In this document: positions 62,011-64,000 of the stretch, in pieces
Layout: every line of letters begins with the position of its first letter
Position numbering within the stretch: the first letter of the stretch is position 1
NCBI GenBank assembly: GCA_946699065.1
Contig: CAMPDV010001268.1
Span: 1 to 64,000, forward strand
Length of the DNA stretch: 64,000 bases
Reading direction: 5' to 3'
Source of the DNA: Loxodes magnus
Lineage: Eukaryota > Ciliophora > Karyorelictea > Loxodida > Loxodidae
Notes under the pieces: generated by a model
Told to the model about the DNA's origin: nothing
Database searches by the model: none
The model's input: only the letters and a program-made list of their open reading frames with translations
Position numbers and translations under genes: made by a program

Positions 62011-62776
62011 ATACTTTTCTAATAAATTCAAGTTGCAAATTTCATTTAGTATAAATAAGTGGGGTTGGAGATGTGTAAAGATGTGAGACATTAGATTATA
62101 AATAATTTGATAAGTTAATAGAGAAAAATAAGACAGAAGCATTAATAAATCTATATTTATTTATTTTTATGATATATTATAATTTAAGTTATTTGAAGAA
62201 AAACACAGCTATTACTTACTAAAATACTAAACTTCTAATTTTCTCTAAAGTTATTAAAACAGAAGTTAAGCTTTTTTAATCTTCATACTTATAAATTAAT
62301 AAAATCATTCTTTATGAACAATAATTAAAGATATTTAAACCTAATACCTAAGGAAATACTTTTATCTAATTTTGTCTAAGAGAAATATATAAAGAGTAAT
62401 ACTGAGAGAATATTATCAATATATAGTAATTAGCAGATAAGACATCTAAAACATTATTTTATAATAGAGATTTTAGAGAAGGCAAATACAATAGGATAAT
62501 AAATAAAATTATATCTTAAATAATTATAAAAATTATCTAAGCATTTTAAATTATTCTTTAAAAATTATAGCCTAAAATAAAACATCACTTTTAGCATATT
62601 TATCTTCTTTTATCAATATTTTTTCTAGATCAGATAAATCAGCTCTTAAAAATGTAAGATGCTTTTAAAATTAAAAACTAGAAATAGATTTTTAAGTCTA
62701 ACTAAATAATTGTAAGAAACAAAAGAAAATATTAAAGTACATCAAACTCAAGCATTATATAAATAAATAAAAAAAT
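62011..62776. other. No supportable gene
   Basis: AT-rich spacer; nothing recognised. Confidence 0.4.
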
Positions 62777-63289
62777 TTGATTATAGAGCGCGTAGCACTC
62801 TCGTTGATGCGCAGCTCTTTAAAAAAATGTTTCATACTGACAAGAATGTTTGTTACTGATAAAATTATCAGATACTGGTAGACCTTGTTCAATACTGGTA
62901 TAATTATTCAGTACTGATAAAAATGTTCAATACTGATATAATTTTAGAATACTCGTAATCTTTAATACTTGCTGGAGGTCCAAGGACATGGCAGGATTGT
63001 ATCTCATTGCATCACCAAAGCAGAGGACGACATGTGTCAATTATGGGTACTTAAATTCCCCACCTCTGATGAAGCTCGCAATATTATTTCTTTTTCGTTC
63101 CAGAATTAAAAATAAACTAAGCCAAGCCAAGCCAGTGTCGAAGGTCTAAGAATCTTATGTCTCGAGGCCAAACCAAAGCAGAGGAAGACATAAAGTCGAT
63201 TATGGGTACTTAACTTCCCCAACCTCTGATGAAGATGACCTTGTTGTTCACCTTCGAACAACTATGGCGGTTTTAAAAAATATATATAA
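62777..63289 (+). repeat. 520-bp structured dispersed repeat, copy 3
   Basis: Direct copy of the repeat at 9131 with the same order: hairpin terminus, ~19-bp iterons, two structured modules, GGCGGTTTT and an A/TA tail. It has one AAGCC pentamer fewer than copy 1. Unrelated sequence follows, so the unit boundary after GGCGGTTT is well supported by all three copies. Confidence 0.8.
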
Positions 63290-64000
63290 TAAAATTTTAA
63301 TTTAATTTAAGGAGAATTTATTACGACCATAATAAATATAACCAGCTTTTTAAGAAACTTAAAGTTAACTAAATAGATGCTTCATAAATAGTTGAGATGT
63401 ATTGATTGCTAGTTTTAAAATATTATATATTTATAGAGATTATGAAGTGATGTAAATAGAAAATAGATTTAAATAGTAAATTTTTTAATTTATTACACAT
63501 TTGACGCATAAGTTCTAGTAACTACAAAGAATGACTTTCTATTTTTCAAATCATACTTTTTATTTTAAATAATAAGATAAGAAATTAATATAAGCAGCTA
63601 AAGTAAATTAAAGCTCTAGTTATATCTTAGATAATATAATTATTCTCTTATAATAAAAATCTCCAAATCACTATTTCAAATTTCATTACATTTATATAGA
63701 AAAGAGTTACTTAAGCAAAATTAGTGACAAGCAGATATATACGAAGCGTGTAGAAGAAACTTAAACTAAAATAATTCAATATATTTAATGATTCGAGAAA
63801 ATCCATCTAAGCATACTTTTATTTAAAAATTAAAATAAATAAGAAAAAATTAATCTCAATAACTCTTAAGCAATTTTAAATACTCATAGAAAATAAAAAA
63901 CATTGTAGATAATGATTTTCCTTTTAAATAGCAATTGCAAATTTAAAACTGACTTAAATAAAATGTTTGCAAACCAAAAGTTGAATTACTTTTATAATTA
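63290..64000. other. No supportable gene
   Basis: AT-rich, nothing recognised up to the window edge. Confidence 0.4.

Overview
This window looks like ciliate DNA that uses a reassigned genetic code. It is very AT-rich. All long readable proteins here need UAA and UAG read as glutamine and UGA read as tryptophan, and the best gene models end at a UGA. Evidence from inside the window: at homologous sites of three related genes, TGG in one copy is TGA in the other two (16711 against 33911 and 55831), and CAA in one copy is TAA in another (17623 and 17629 against 56743 and 56749). That pattern fits a karyorelict ciliate such as Loxodes (context-dependent UGA), or less likely a Condylostoma-like heterotrich. 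Under this code hardly any frame ever closes, so an open frame is not evidence of a gene. I accepted genes only on recognisable domains, signal peptides, or homology between copies.

Layout. 0-6.2 kb: nothing I can support. 6.2-13.7 kb: a nest of decayed retroelements. It holds a minus-strand Gag-like ORF with a zinc knuckle, a plus-strand Gag-like ORF1, a 520-bp structured repeat, and an endonuclease/reverse transcriptase ORF2 of a LINE. 15.6-19.7 kb: a multi-pass receptor with two tandem PBP1 (ANF-receptor-like) ectodomains. 20.0-24.1 kb: two Gag-like elements, a probable two-helix membrane protein, and remnants. 24-31.8 kb: mostly unassigned, with a small secreted protein and a good intron-like sequence near 29 kb. 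31.8-32.3 kb: an inverted copy of the 520-bp repeat. 32.9-37.5 kb: a second receptor copy, interrupted within its second PBP1 domain by an 845-bp Gag-only retroelement that keeps the reading frame. 37.6-38.5 kb: another Gag-like element. 43.3-50.2 kb: a huge parallel-beta-helix surface protein. 54.7-58.6 kb: a third, intact receptor copy. 61.1-62.0 kb: the inverted partner of the 37.6-kb element. 62.8-63.3 kb: the third 520-bp repeat.

How the parts relate. The receptors and the beta-helix protein appear to share one multi-helix membrane module carrying different ectodomains, which suggests a common surface-sensing scaffold. Receptor copies 2 and 3 are nearly identical through the ectodomain but diverge from the first transmembrane helix onward.

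The most unusual feature is a family of short retroelements. They encode only a coiled-coil plus CCHC-knuckle protein, end in three hairpins and a TTA-repeat tail, and are flanked by 16-bp target duplications. In the two members with clear ends, target duplication plus insert is a multiple of three (861 and 858 bp), and the element's ATG is in frame with the upstream host frame. In a code where UAA and UAG are sense codons, such an insertion need not stop translation of the host gene.
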